A stretch of DNA of 64,000 nt from assembly GCF_001642025.1 (NCBI RefSeq), contig NZ_LWHO01000001.1, positions 156,563-220,562 of the forward strand, given 5' to 3'. The translations under genes were made by a program, and so were the position numbers. Shown piece by piece: positions 1 through 9,809 of this stretch (positions are counted from its first letter, which is position 1; each line of letters starts with the position of its first letter). The notes under the pieces are model-generated. The model had not been told where the DNA came from and searched no databases. It was given only the letters and a program-made list of their open reading frames with translations. This stretch comes from Cutibacterium namnetense (lineage in GTDB: Bacteria > Actinomycetota > Actinomycetes > Propionibacteriales > Propionibacteriaceae).

Positions 1-2358
1 GACCTGGCTTCAGCAATCGCATTCCAGGTGCGATCGACTTCAGGACGTTCCGTCACCGCGTCGACTCCTATGGAGGTGTGGCAGGGATTATCTGCCTCCG
101 TCGTGGGCCGTATTGCAGATGACTGGCAGGCCACTGACGCTGCCTACAAGGCCGGACGTCAGGAGCACTACTTCTCCGCTGAATTCCTCATGGGACGGGC
201 CCTGCTCAATAACTTGTCGAACCTTGGACTGGTCAACGAGACCCGTGAGGCCCTCGCCAACTTCGGTATCGACTTGTCCCAGGTACTCGAACAGGAGCCT
301 GACGCTGCGCTAGGTAACGGTGGCCTCGGCCGTCTGGCCGCCTGTTTTCTCGACTCCTGTGCCACCCTAGAACTGCCTGTCACTGGTTACGGAATCCTCT
401 ACCGCTACGGTTTGTTCAAACAGCTCTTCGACAACGGTTTCCAGACTGAGCATCCGGACCCGTGGATGGAAGAGGGCTACCCATTTGTCATCCGTCGCCA
501 AGAGCAGCAGCGCATCGTCCGCTACGCCGACATGTGGGTGCGTGCCATTCCTCACGATATGCCGATCACCGGCTATGGGACTCGCAACGTCGGAACTCTA
601 CGGCTGTGGAAAGCCGAGCCGATGGAACAGTTCGACTACCAGGCTTTCAACTCCCAACGCTTCACCGACGCCATCGTCGAGCGGGAGCGCACCTCCGATA
701 TTTCGCGAGTGCTCTACCCCAACGACACCACCTTTGAGGGCAAAGTGCTGCGGGTGCGTCAGCAATACTTCTTCTGCTCGGCCTCCTTGCAGGAGATCGT
801 GGACAACTACATCGAGCACCACGGCCAGGACCTCACTGACTTCGCCAAGTACAACTCGATCCAGGTCAATGACACCCACCCAGTGCTGTCCATCCCTGAG
901 CTCATGCGCATCCTCCTCGATGACCACGGCATGGGTTGGGAGCAGGCGTGGCAGATCGTCACCCACACCTTCGCCTACACCAACCACACCGTGCTGGCCG
1001 AGGCCCTCGAGAAGTGGGAAATGCAGATCTTCGATCGCCTGTTCCCGCGCATTTGCGAGATCGTGCGCGAGATTGATCGCCGTTTCCGTGAGGATATGAA
1101 CAAGCGCGGCCTGGACGCCTCCACCATCGAGTACATGGCCCCGGTCAGTGGCAACCAGGTACGGATGGCGTGGATCGCCTGCTACGCCTCCTACTCCATC
1201 AACGGTGTGGCCGCCCTGCACACCGAGATCATCAAACGCGAAACCCTCAAAGAGTGGTACGCGATCTGGCCGCAGCGGTTCAACAATAAGACCAACGGCG
1301 TCACCCCGCGCCGCTGGCTCAACCAGTGCAACCCGCGTCTGGCCGCCCTGTTGACCGAAGTCACCGGCTCTGACGCTTGGGTCAAGGATCTTGCCGTGCT
1401 CGCTGACTACACCGATTCCGTAGACGACTCGGTCTACGACCGCATCAACGAGATCAAACACGCCAACAAGGCTGACTTTGCGGCTTGGGTGGCCGAGCGT
1501 GAGGGCGTCGAGATCGATCCGGATGCCATCTTCGACGTCCAAATCAAGAGGCTGCACGAATACAAAAGGCAGCTTCTCAACGCCTTCTACATCCTTGACC
1601 TCTACTTCCGTATCAAGGACGACCCCACTGTCGATGTGCCCAAGCGGGTGTTCATCTTCGGCGCTAAGGCCGCCCCCGGCTACCTTCGTGCTAAGGCGAT
1701 CATCAAATTCATCAACGAGGTGGCTCGTCTGGTCAATAACGACGATGACATCGACGGGCGAATCAAAGTTGTCTTCGTTCACAATTACAACGTCTCCCCA
1801 GCCGAGCACATCATCCCGGCCGCTGACGTCTCCGAGCAGATCTCGATGGCCGGCAAGGAGGCCTCGGGCACCTCGAATATGAAGTTCATGATGAACGGCG
1901 CACTCACCTTGGGCACCTTGGATGGGGCCAACGTCGAGATCCTCGACGCTGTCGGTGATGAAAACTCCTACATCTTTGGTGCCACTGAGGAACAGCTGCC
2001 CTCCCTCAAGCGGGACTACGATCCACGGTGGCATTACGAGAACGTGCCGGGCCTCAAGCGAGTCATCGATGCGCTGACCGACGGTACCCTCGACGACAAC
2101 GGTTCCGGCTGGTTCCATGACCTGCGTCAGAGCCTCATGGAGCCCGGTTGGGAGGGTCCCGACGTCTACTACGTGCTGGGCGACTTCGCGTCCTACCGGG
2201 ATGTCAAGGACAAGATGGCCGCTGATCATGCTGACGCCCATGGTTGGGCGCGCAAGGCGTGGGTGAACGTCACCAAGTCTGGTCGGTTTTCCTCGGACCG
2301 CACTATCCGCGACTACGCCGAACAGGTGTGGAAGCTGGAGCCAGTCAGGGTTGAGTGA
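1..2358 (+). CDS. glgP: Glycogen phosphorylase, 5'-partial
   Basis: This enzyme phosphorolyses alpha-1,4-glucan chains in the cytoplasm to glucose-1-phosphate. A GTG lies at 28, but the frame is open to the first base of the window. The residues before it (IAFQ, then RSTSG) align with the conserved N-terminal helix of bacterial GlgP, so the true start is upstream and the gene is truncated here. The nucleotide and glucan-site motif VNDTHP, the KRLHEYKRQ motif and the pyridoxal-phosphate motif EASGTSNMKF (Lys 619 counted from the GTG) are all intact. The visible 785 residues compare with about 800-830 for the family. It ends 73 bases before a convergent membrane-protein gene, and no clear terminator hairpin is seen between them. 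Confidence 0.95.
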   Translation, partial: DLASAIAFQVRSTSGRSVTASTPMEVWQGLSASVVGRIADDWQATDAAYKAGRQEHYFSAEFLMGRALLNNLSNLGLVNETREALANFGIDLSQVLEQEPDAALGNGGLGRLAACFLDSCATLELPVTGYGILYRYGLFKQLFDNGFQTEHPDPWMEEGYPFVIRRQEQQRIVRYADMWVRAIPHDMPITGYGTRNVGTLRLWKAEPMEQFDYQAFNSQRFTDAIVERERTSDISRVLYPNDTTFEGKVLRVRQQYFFCSASLQEIVDNYIEHHGQDLTDFAKYNSIQVNDTHPVLSIPELMRILLDDHGMGWEQAWQIVTHTFAYTNHTVLAEALEKWEMQIFDRLFPRICEIVREIDRRFREDMNKRGLDASTIEYMAPVSGNQVRMAWIACYASYSINGVAALHTEIIKRETLKEWYAIWPQRFNNKTNGVTPRRWLNQCNPRLAALLTEVTGSDAWVKDLAVLADYTDSVDDSVYDRINEIKHANKADFAAWVAEREGVEIDPDAIFDVQIKRLHEYKRQLLNAFYILDLYFRIKDDPTVDVPKRVFIFGAKAAPGYLRAKAIIKFINEVARLVNNDDDIDGRIKVVFVHNYNVSPAEHIIPAADVSEQISMAGKEASGTSNMKFMMNGALTLGTLDGANVEILDAVGDENSYIFGATEEQLPSLKRDYDPRWHYENVPGLKRVIDALTDGTLDDNGSGWFHDLRQSLMEPGWEGPDVYYVLGDFASYRDVKDKMAADHADAHGWARKAWVNVTKSGRFSSDRTIRDYAEQVWKLEPVRVE

Positions 2359-2431
2359 GTTTCGGGCCTGATGGAGCATCGCGGACACCGGGTTGGCCAC
2401 GGGCGCCCGGCGTCCACGTGTATCTGGAGGG

Positions 2432-2824
2432 TCAGCCCCATAGCGCCTTGGCTGCCACCGTGAGCAGTACCGACCACAAAGCCGAGGCCATCGTTCCGAT
2501 GATGAATTGCTCGATAGCTGCGCTTGACTCCTTGTTGGCCTGCGTAGCGTCCGATCCCGGGGTGGGTTGTGACTTTAGTTCGGCATAGCGGGCGAGGGTC
2601 TTGACGCCGAGGATGACGGCGATTCCGGCCGGATAGCTGGCGAGGATGGCGGTGGCGATTCCCAGCCGCTCTAAATAGCCGATCCACAGGCCTCCGCGCA
2701 GCAGGCCAGTATCCGCGCCGGCGCGGACTCCGGCGGCGTGGAAAACTAGCGAGACAACGTACTTGCCGCCCCACACCGCAGCGATGACGAGGAGAGCGGC
2801 CGCGATTCTCATGGTGACGATCAT
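2432..2824 (-). CDS. Small membrane protein coupled to SatD-like gene
   Basis: I do not recognise this 130-residue protein as a named family. It has an N-terminal hydrophobic helix (about residues 5-25), a second hydrophobic stretch (about 50-75) and a C-terminal one (about 105-128), so it is probably an integral membrane protein with three helices. Its ATG overlaps the TGA of the upstream SatD-like gene by four bases (ATGA), which implies translational coupling. A function linked to that regulator is inference from position only. Confidence 0.75.
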   Translation of the reverse strand: MIVTMRIAAALLVIAAVWGGKYVVSLVFHAAGVRAGADTGLLRGGLWIGYLERLGIATAILASYPAGIAVILGVKTLARYAELKSQPTPGSDATQANKESSAAIEQFIIGTMASALWSVLLTVAAKALWG

Positions 2825-3444
2825 TGCGCTTCCTGGGCCAGATCGGCGGCGAGCTGGCGAGTCTCGACGAGGTATTCCCAGCGGGCACGGGTGAGTCGCT
2901 GGCTGACGGCCGAGGGGCTAATTCCGAGGGTCCGCGCGGTCTCATCGCTGCTCATAGACAGATCGTAGAACTTGGCGACATCACGGGAGGCGGGGCGCAT
3001 CCGCCGGGCGAGATCGACGACGATCTGGGCTGCCTGGCAGAACCGGCGCATTCCATCAGTGCCGTTGGGAAAGACGTGGATTGCTGCGCGACGTCGTCGA
3101 CACTCGTCGATCGCTTCTCGGGCCGATATGTAAGCCGGTCCTCGTGCTGCGCGCGTGGAATCGGGCAGCGGAGTGTCGACCTCGCCATGGGAGACTCCAA
3201 TACGCCACGGCCCAGAACCGGCCGTCCACACGGCGTGGATGAGGCTGGCGGGGTCAGTGGTGAGGGCCTGGACCTCGTCACCGGAAGTCCGCTCTGGGGG
3301 AAGGACCCATTCCGGGGTGCCGACCCTGTGACCCGTGGGGCTCACCAGTAGCCCGGGGGAGGTCAGGGCAGCAAGGAGATGGGGGACCTCGTCGTTGTGA
3401 CGTCGACTGTCAACCTGGTCGGCAAGAATGACCCAGGCGAGCAT
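2821..3444 (-). CDS. SatD-like protein with C-terminal helix-turn-helix
   Basis: The N-terminus (MLAWVILADQVDSRR) matches the SatD family, a poorly characterised group first named in a streptococcal acid-tolerance locus. The C-terminal 45 residues hold a sigma-region-4-like helix-turn-helix around SSDETARTLGISPSAVSQ, suggesting a DNA-binding role. The frame is open 48 codons further upstream. The ATG at 3444 is preferred because GGAAGGAG lies 6 bases before it, while the longer form has no such site and an unusual composition. The next gene overlaps by ATGA. The biological role is unknown. Confidence 0.8.
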   Translation of the reverse strand: MLAWVILADQVDSRRHNDEVPHLLAALTSPGLLVSPTGHRVGTPEWVLPPERTSGDEVQALTTDPASLIHAVWTAGSGPWRIGVSHGEVDTPLPDSTRAARGPAYISAREAIDECRRRRAAIHVFPNGTDGMRRFCQAAQIVVDLARRMRPASRDVAKFYDLSMSSDETARTLGISPSAVSQRLTRARWEYLVETRQLAADLAQEAQ

Positions 3445-4009
3445 GGAACGCTCCTTCCTCGTGGCTTCTAGCATGCCGATCGCTGTTTTAGCGAATAACC
3501 TAAATCGTAGTCCCGTGAAGCTTAAATCCTTACATGTATCCCTGTATGAACGTGTGGTGATTCGGTGGGAAGGGAAACCTTCTGCCATCCGGAGAGACCC
3601 TCGTAACCGTTTCTCGCACGTTTGCCATGGCGGTGCTGTAGCTGGGTGAACTCGTTAACCACCATGACCTCCCTGGTTCTCGAAAACTGTTTGGTTTGGG
3701 CTTTCAGCCAGGGGTTGAATGCGCGCTTCGAACCGCCTTCAACCCCGTTAGGAGCCGCCGGAACGCACAGTACGCATGTCAGCCACGTCGATAAGCAACG
3801 ACAAGCCGCGGTCATGGCCGTCTGGCAGATGAGGCCCCGCGCCACACTCAGCTTCGCTTCAGCGCTGTGGCAATCCTGCAGGGAAGGCCGTCAGCTGCTA
3901 CCACGAATGGCAGTCGTCACGATGACGCACATGATTGCCACGGAGGATCGCCGTCGTCGACGCCATCCATGGAAGGATGGGTAACACCCGACACAGATCA
4001 GGAGTCGCC
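3445..4009. other. Divergent intergenic region, 565 bases
   Basis: I see no convincing gene here; short frames in this stretch lack ribosome binding sites and family resemblance. It separates the minus-strand SatD-like gene from the plus-strand phosphofructokinase gene, so it must hold promoters for both. A 6-bp inverted repeat (CCATCC, six-base loop, GGATGG) lies at 3963-3980, 29 bases before the pfk start. No riboswitch motif was recognised. Confidence 0.5.
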
Positions 4010-5137
4010 ATGTCCAAAAAGAAGAAGGTCGGCATCCTCACCGCAGGCGGTGACTGCCCCGGGCTCAACGCCGCGATCCGCGGATTTGGGAAAGCCGCCA
4101 TCCGCCAGCACGGCATGGAACTCATCGGTATTCAGGACGGCTTCCTCGGATTGGCGGAGAATCGCACCGTCACCCTTGACCCGCGTGCCCTCTCGGGCAT
4201 CCTCACCGTCGGCGGGACCATCTTGGGAACCAGCCGTGACAAGGTCAACCACATGGTTATCGACGGCGAGGAACGGGATATGGTCCCCACCATTGTCGAG
4301 AACTACGAGAAGCTGGGACTTGACGCTCTGGTGACCTTGGGTGGCGGCGGCACCGCCAAGAATGCGTACAAGCTAGCCAAGGCCGGACTAAACGTCTTGC
4401 ATCTGCCCAAAACAATCGACAACGACATCGTCGGAACCGACGACTCCTTTGGGTTCTCGACGGCACTAGAGATCGCCACTGAGGCCATCGACCGGCTGCA
4501 CTCCACCGCCCACTCCCACCACCGCATTATCCTCGCCGAGATCATGGGTCACCGTGCCGGGTGGCTGGCCCTCGGCTCGGGCATCGCCGGCGGCGCTGAC
4601 GTGATCCTGCTGCCCGAAGTGCCCTACAAACTGGACTCCATCGTCCAGGCGGTGGAAAACCGACAGAAGCAGGGACTGAATTTCTCTGTCATCGCGGTGG
4701 CCGAGGGCGCTCGTGACGAGGCCGATTCGGCTGCGATGGCCGGAGCCCAGGCCCTTGTTGACGCTGCCAAGACTGCGGAGACGAAGGCGGCGGCCAAGAA
4801 GGCCAAGAAGGATCTTGAACATTCCATGCGCGACAACACCCTCAAGTTGGCTACCCAGCTTGAGGAGGCCACCAAGCTGGAGTCGCGGGTCTCAATCCTC
4901 GGCTATGTGCAGCGTGGCGGTATCCCGTGCGCTCACGACCGTCTGCTTGCCACCCGGCTGGGAACCATGGGTGCCAGGCTCGTTGATGACGGCGAGTTCG
5001 GCATCATGGTGGCCGCGAAGGGCACAGATGCCACGACTGTGCCGTTGAAAGAGGTCGCTGGCAAGGTTAAATACGTGCCTGCTGATCATCCGTGGGTGAA
5101 GGCGGCACGTCAGGTCGGAACCGGTCTAGGCGACTAA
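4010..5137 (+). CDS. pfkA: 6-phosphofructokinase, atypical donor-site signature
   Basis: This enzyme phosphorylates fructose 6-phosphate in glycolysis. The 375-residue protein carries [11 protein letters not shown] (residues 11-21), the catalytic PKTIDND block (133-139) and the substrate-site EIMGHRAG (about 177-184). GGAG lies five bases before the ATG at 4010, which decides this start over an in-frame upstream ATG. Two features are odd. The phosphoryl-donor loop reads GGGGT (111-115) instead of GGDGS/T or GGDDT, and PKTIDND has the lysine usually linked to pyrophosphate-type or plant-type enzymes. An Ala/Lys-rich insertion lies at about 240-285. The phosphoryl donor (ATP or pyrophosphate) therefore cannot be assigned from sequence. 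Confidence 0.9.
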   Translation: MSKKKKVGILTAGGDCPGLNAAIRGFGKAAIRQHGMELIGIQDGFLGLAENRTVTLDPRALSGILTVGGTILGTSRDKVNHMVIDGEERDMVPTIVENYEKLGLDALVTLGGGGTAKNAYKLAKAGLNVLHLPKTIDNDIVGTDDSFGFSTALEIATEAIDRLHSTAHSHHRIILAEIMGHRAGWLALGSGIAGGADVILLPEVPYKLDSIVQAVENRQKQGLNFSVIAVAEGARDEADSAAMAGAQALVDAAKTAETKAAAKKAKKDLEHSMRDNTLKLATQLEEATKLESRVSILGYVQRGGIPCAHDRLLATRLGTMGARLVDDGEFGIMVAAKGTDATTVPLKEVAGKVKYVPADHPWVKAARQVGTGLGD

Positions 5138-5174
5138 AGTTTTGCCATTGGTTTTCGTCAAGGGCACCTGCCAT

Positions 5175-5756
5175 TCAAGCGTGTACCATACACCGGACCC
5201 CGGGGTTAGCGTCGATGGTCGCGGTCTGCCCCGTCACACCCTCGACGACCCCACAGTGCAGGGAACACACCACCTGGGGGTAATCGCGGGCCAGGTCCAG
5301 GAAGGGGCAATGGCGCAGCTCGATACCGTCCTCTTCTACGGTCGGGGAGAAGCCCATGTCATCGAGTACTGCGACGAGATCGTCGGGGCGACGCCGCCCC
5401 CAACGCTGACCGATGCGCATGGCCGTAGCTGTCGGGTTGTTGGCGAGGACAACCTCCTCAACGAGCATCTGAGCTAGCAGCCGATAGGCCCGTGGTCCTT
5501 CGTCGCTGACGAGGATAAAAAGCGTGTGCGGACGTCCCCGGGTGGCCCGATGTCGACGCGTCATCGTCGCTCGCCCCTGTTCGACGAGATGGTCGAGGTG
5601 GAATCGCGCCGTCGAGGGGTGAATCCCTAGGTCGGAGGCCAGTTCGGCGCTCGTCGCTGAACCGCCACGTCGTCTCAGAGCGTCGGCGACCTCGTCGATA
5701 CGCTGCTGTGATCCTGGATCGACCAGGCTCGCAGTGTCATCACTTCGTGTGCTCAT
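5175..5756 (-). CDS. HTH regulator with four conserved-looking cysteines
   Basis: This 193-residue protein has an N-terminal winged helix-turn-helix (about residues 36-60, ASDLGIHPSTARFHLD) of the ArsR/SufR type. Its C-terminal domain carries Cys150, Cys164, Cys168 and Cys189 in the pattern C-x13-C-x3-C-x20-C. Fe-S-containing SufR-type regulators have comparable cysteine-rich C-termini, so a redox- or nitric-oxide-sensitive cluster is a reasonable inference, not shown. Its ATG overlaps the stop of the nitrite reductase gene by ATGA, making it the last gene of that operon. The likely role is autoregulation of the nitrite/NO genes. Confidence 0.85.
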   Translation of the reverse strand: MSTRSDDTASLVDPGSQQRIDEVADALRRRGGSATSAELASDLGIHPSTARFHLDHLVEQGRATMTRRHRATRGRPHTLFILVSDEGPRAYRLLAQMLVEEVVLANNPTATAMRIGQRWGRRRPDDLVAVLDDMGFSPTVEEDGIELRHCPFLDLARDYPQVVCSLHCGVVEGVTGQTATIDANPGVRCMVHA

Positions 5757-8497
5757 GTCGTCACCTCAATGAATCCCTTGGCGCCGCGCTCCATCTCCAC
5801 GAAGGAGTGGTTAACAAAGGTGTAGCGTCCTGGCTCCTCGAAGAGCATCTCAACGAAACCGCCCTGGGCGCTGGCCAGATCGAGGGCCTGGCAGCCCCCA
5901 CCCTCCGGATTGCCACGTTTGAGAGTGTAAGCGCCCTCCTTAAAGACGGTGTCGAATTGGGTTCCGACGACGTGGAAAGAGCACCCTCGACTCGGGCCAG
6001 CCGCGAGTACCCAGATGCGCACCCGCTCGCCGACTCTGGCTTTGAGAGGCTCAAAAACGTATTGGTTGGCGTGCCCGTTGAACATCGTCAGATCAGGGGT
6101 TTCGTTGGCAATCTTGGCGATATTGACTTCCGCCCCATTGTGCTCACTTAGGTAGGTCTCCGACTGCACCAGGTAGAACTCCCGATCGGCTCGAGGCAGG
6201 TCGTGCGGCGGCACGATGACGGCTCCGAACATGCCTGCTGCAATGTGAGCTGACATCGGGGCGGTAGAGCAGTGGTAGAGCCAGATCCCAGCGCGATGCA
6301 GGGTGAAGTTGTAGTCCAACTGCTGGCCCGGAGCGATGGTGCGCATGACCTTGGTAGGGGAGACCGTACCGGCGTGGAAGTCCAGAGAGTGGCCCATGGT
6401 GCCCTTGTTGACCAGGTGGATTCTCATCTGGTCGCCGATACGAGCGTGGATGACCGGGGCCATATAACGGCCGTTGTAGGTCATCGCGTCGATGGTTGTC
6501 TCAGGGGCGATCTCCTGCACGGACTCCTGGGCGATGAGCGTCATCTGGTGAATGCGTCCGGTCATCAGTGGTGGTAGCACCGCATCGCGGGTCCTGAAAT
6601 CCTTGCCCGGAGCTTTCGTCAAGTCGATCCTGCGACGGGGATTAGCGACGTCGCTGTGGGTATCGGGGCTGTCGGCGCCCGACATGCCATCGACCTTGAC
6701 GTTAAGCACCATGCCCATCGACTTGTGCCCGACGATGGTGCACCAGCCCTCGGTTGGCCCGGTGATGACCCCGGCTTTGACGGTGGCGTGAGCTCCGGGA
6801 GCTAGGCGCGGTGAGTGGGCTCCGTTGGCGAATTGGAGGTCGTGGACTTGGTTGGGGTCCTTGTTGGTGATCTCAACGACCAGCTGATCACCAGCCGGGA
6901 CGGTGATGGTGCTGGGGTGGTATCTCATCGCTTTGGCAGTGACGGTGACCTTCGTGGTGTGACCGGTGGGGGCGACGTCCCCGATGACCGCCGCCGAACC
7001 GTTGGTGTCGTTGGTGGGCGGGGCTTCGTCGAGGTGACGACCGATCGCGGCCGCCGTCAAGGCGGTGGCCAGGCCGGCAAAGGCCCCGACGAAAGAGCGG
7101 CGGTCTGGGGGAGCGGTGGGAGCGGGTTCGACGGGCTTGCTGGTGGTCCCGGCCACGGCGGAGCGGTCTGGCGGAGCAGCTTGGGCGGCTGCTGTGCCGG
7201 AACCGGGGACTTCTTTGTTTTCCGAAGCAACCTTCCGGGCTGCCATCTGGCGTCCCTTCTCCTTGAGCAGGGGCACTCCGGTGCGCACCATCGCGGCGGC
7301 GGCCGGCAGGAAGGTGGCCAATCCGGCGACGGTCAGCACTATGCCGATGCGACGGGTCCACGTGCCCATTGCAAGCACCCACAACAGCAGGCCGGCATTG
7401 GTGATCGTGGCGCGCAGTGCTCCGTAGGCGTGCATCTTGGCATTGGTAGCTCGGACGATTGTCGGTCCGCCGCCCATGACCATCGGCATGAGGTAGCTCA
7501 TTGCGCCGATGAGGAGCTGGAGCAGGAACCCGACGATGACGGGCACCGATAGGGTAAAGATGTCGTCCGCGAGCAGCCCCCTACCGTTGGAGGCGAGCTT
7601 CCATACCAGCCAAACGAGCCACACCAGCAGCCAGCAGATGGCGGCCCCCATAGTGAATCCGGGGAAGTCGCGCGGCGGCTTACGGACAGCACAGGCCACC
7701 AGGTCGCCCAACACGATACAGATTCCCACGATGTGGGCCGCCACGCCGAGGGCAGCCAGCCACCACAACCCGCACAGGGCTCCGGTGGTCACCACCGCCA
7801 TCGCCACAAGCATGACGTACAGGGAGATCTTCCCGTGGCGTTCTTGGACGGGCTGCATCTTGGTGCGCAGCACGGTCGGCCACAACGTGATGAGGGTACC
7901 GATGACGGTCAGACCGACGAAGCCGAGCAGGTTGAGCGCCTGGTGGGCCACTAACAGACGAGTTCGCCACGGCTCGGTGGGAGAGAAGGCCATGATTGCG
8001 CCGAGGGTTGCGCCCAGTGGCAGCAGACCGGCAGCCGCACAGTAAAACCACACCGTCGAGGCGAACCGTCCCGGTAAAGCGTGGCGAACTTGGTGGGCCA
8101 GAGCGAAGGCGTACCACGTCAGCACCGATCCGACGACGACGGCACCGACGACGGTCACCCATGGCCAGGTCGCCACCATGCCGACGCAGGTGACGATGAT
8201 GCCGATTGTGAGCAGCCGAATGCGTGATACCTGACGACTACGGTCGGCGTCAGTGAGGTTGTTGTGCAGGATCGCCTCGGTGAAGTATTGCCCCCACACC
8301 ATGATCGAGGTAGTAGCCACACCGAGCGTGATCATGTGCACCAGTAGCCAGCGTGACTGCGGGATCCATGGGCTTGCGACTGCCACGATGAGCAGGGCTA
8401 ACAGCCACCCTGACACTGGACGTGATGCCTTGCGATGCCAGCTGCGGCGAGTGGTGTCAGGTTTACGATCACTCGGTGCGGGTGTGATATCAGGCAT
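5753..8497 (-). CDS. nirK: Membrane-anchored copper nitrite reductase with fused cupredoxin
   Basis: The predicted activity is reduction of nitrite to nitric oxide outside the membrane. The 914-residue protein has three modules. Residues 28-405 contain many transmembrane helices. Residues 510-602 form a cupredoxin with a complete type 1 copper set (His552, Cys586, His591, Met594 or Met596). Residues 640-914 form the two-domain reductase. That part has type 1 ligands His703, Cys743, His751 and Met756, type 2 ligands His708, His742 and His897, and catalytic Asp706 and His842. The extra cupredoxin probably supplies electrons in cis. AGGAGGGA precedes the ATG at 8497. The gene overlaps its upstream neighbour by eight bases and its downstream regulator by four. 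Confidence 0.9.
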   Translation of the reverse strand: MPDITPAPSDRKPDTTRRSWHRKASRPVSGWLLALLIVAVASPWIPQSRWLLVHMITLGVATTSIMVWGQYFTEAILHNNLTDADRSRQVSRIRLLTIGIIVTCVGMVATWPWVTVVGAVVVGSVLTWYAFALAHQVRHALPGRFASTVWFYCAAAGLLPLGATLGAIMAFSPTEPWRTRLLVAHQALNLLGFVGLTVIGTLITLWPTVLRTKMQPVQERHGKISLYVMLVAMAVVTTGALCGLWWLAALGVAAHIVGICIVLGDLVACAVRKPPRDFPGFTMGAAICWLLVWLVWLVWKLASNGRGLLADDIFTLSVPVIVGFLLQLLIGAMSYLMPMVMGGGPTIVRATNAKMHAYGALRATITNAGLLLWVLAMGTWTRRIGIVLTVAGLATFLPAAAAMVRTGVPLLKEKGRQMAARKVASENKEVPGSGTAAAQAAPPDRSAVAGTTSKPVEPAPTAPPDRRSFVGAFAGLATALTAAAIGRHLDEAPPTNDTNGSAAVIGDVAPTGHTTKVTVTAKAMRYHPSTITVPAGDQLVVEITNKDPNQVHDLQFANGAHSPRLAPGAHATVKAGVITGPTEGWCTIVGHKSMGMVLNVKVDGMSGADSPDTHSDVANPRRRIDLTKAPGKDFRTRDAVLPPLMTGRIHQMTLIAQESVQEIAPETTIDAMTYNGRYMAPVIHARIGDQMRIHLVNKGTMGHSLDFHAGTVSPTKVMRTIAPGQQLDYNFTLHRAGIWLYHCSTAPMSAHIAAGMFGAVIVPPHDLPRADREFYLVQSETYLSEHNGAEVNIAKIANETPDLTMFNGHANQYVFEPLKARVGERVRIWVLAAGPSRGCSFHVVGTQFDTVFKEGAYTLKRGNPEGGGCQALDLASAQGGFVEMLFEEPGRYTFVNHSFVEMERGAKGFIEVTT

Positions 8498-9665
8498 GGT
8501 CCCTCCTGGCGAGGCGTGCGGGGGTCGGATCGGTGGACGTGGCGGGCACGGGGGTCAGGGCTTCTGCCGCATCCGTCGCGGCTCCTGGGCGCCTGCGGGA
8601 CCTTACGTGACTGGCGATGACGGCCACTAAACTCAGCAGGGCCACAACGTTGACGACCCCGCCCACCTGGAACGCGCCGGAACGTTTCAACCCGTCACCG
8701 ATCCCGATGCGCACCAGCAGGGAGGCCTCCAGCAGGAAGGCCGGAAGCCAGAACCACGTCGTCCATGCCAGCCGGACTCGCAACACGGCGGGCAGGATGA
8801 TAGGGGCGTGGCCGAGGATCATCCCCATGGTGAATCCGAGGAAGATCGAGTGGACGACGGCGTCGTACCCACTGAGGGAGATGGGCGGCCCCTGGATCGT
8901 GCATATGATCCCGGCCGTTGCGAGCCACAGGTAGGCGACCATGAGCAGCAGGCCGATATAAGCGGCCTGGCCGCCGCGTCTTAGGCCGCCACGGGCAACA
9001 TCATGGCGGCACAACCACGCTGCGAGTCCAATCAGCACCACACCGAGCACCCGCCACCCGATCGTTGGGCTGACGACCGAGACGAGCAGGGCTGCCACCA
9101 GTGCCAGACATAGGGCTGGCAGGGCGTGGTTACGGGCCATCGTCACACGTGACAGCTCCAGCCTTTCCCCACAGATCGTCAGGATCATGTAGCAGGCCAA
9201 CCACCCGATGATCTGGGAGACGCGTACCCCCGATGTCAGCAGAGCAGCGGCCCCGGCAGCGCAGAAGGCACCGGCACCTTGGATGACGACGGCGTCGTCG
9301 TAGCTGCGTCGCCACAGGGGAACGTAGATGGCCAGTAATCCCAACTGGGCGAGCGTGAGCACAGCGAGTCCGGCGCGGGCGGAGTCGAAGGGCAGAGGCG
9401 CTAGCATGACGATGACGCCGAGCCCGGATATAGCCGGGACGAGGTACCCGAGGCGATGGCCGAGTGCTACTGCGCGTTCCAGGCAGATGACGGTCCCGAC
9501 GAACCCGAGCACCATGAGGGGCCCGTGCCAGTCGGATAGTCGCGTCGACATCACTGGCGACCACACCCCGAGCATCAGCAGGGCACCGTCGAGACCGGCC
9601 AGCAGGGAAATGCCGGCCGCGACTATGAGCCAGGCGTGGTGCGATCCGGCGGAGGAAGTAGGCAC
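8490..9665 (-). CDS. Polytopic membrane protein of nitrite-reductase operon, NnrS-like
   Basis: This protein of about 391 residues has roughly ten hydrophobic helices. It includes a histidine-containing segment, DWHGPLMVLGFVG, and a later HAPIILPAV segment. Membrane proteins of this type accompany copper nitrite reductases in actinobacteria and resemble NnrS, a heme- and copper-containing protein of NO metabolism. The assignment is by style and context, not by a diagnostic motif. The start is a GTG at 9665 with AAAGGA seven bases upstream. It is first in the operon, so the operon promoter should lie in 9666-9809, where I see only weak candidates such as TATTTT. Confidence 0.7.
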   Translation of the reverse strand: MPTSSAGSHHAWLIVAAGISLLAGLDGALLMLGVWSPVMSTRLSDWHGPLMVLGFVGTVICLERAVALGHRLGYLVPAISGLGVIVMLAPLPFDSARAGLAVLTLAQLGLLAIYVPLWRRSYDDAVVIQGAGAFCAAGAAALLTSGVRVSQIIGWLACYMILTICGERLELSRVTMARNHALPALCLALVAALLVSVVSPTIGWRVLGVVLIGLAAWLCRHDVARGGLRRGGQAAYIGLLLMVAYLWLATAGIICTIQGPPISLSGYDAVVHSIFLGFTMGMILGHAPIILPAVLRVRLAWTTWFWLPAFLLEASLLVRIGIGDGLKRSGAFQVGGVVNVVALLSLVAVIASHVRSRRRPGAATDAAEALTPVPATSTDPTPARLARRDHA

Positions 9666-9809
9666 GGGGAATCCTTTTTTCGACTATTGGATCCTCAAAA
9701 TACCAGGGTTGATGAGGCTGCCCTCACTTGACCCCGCTGTGTGATGGTACCTGGGTGGAGGTTGCGCAGTGGCACCACGGGTGTGCGGCACCTGCCTGAG
9801 CGCTGCTCA

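Noticed and set aside
598..2400. 600-codon open frame on the minus strand across glycogen phosphorylase
   Set aside because: It mirrors a GC-rich gene in antisense; it has no binding site and no family resemblance, while the plus strand is an unmistakable glgP.
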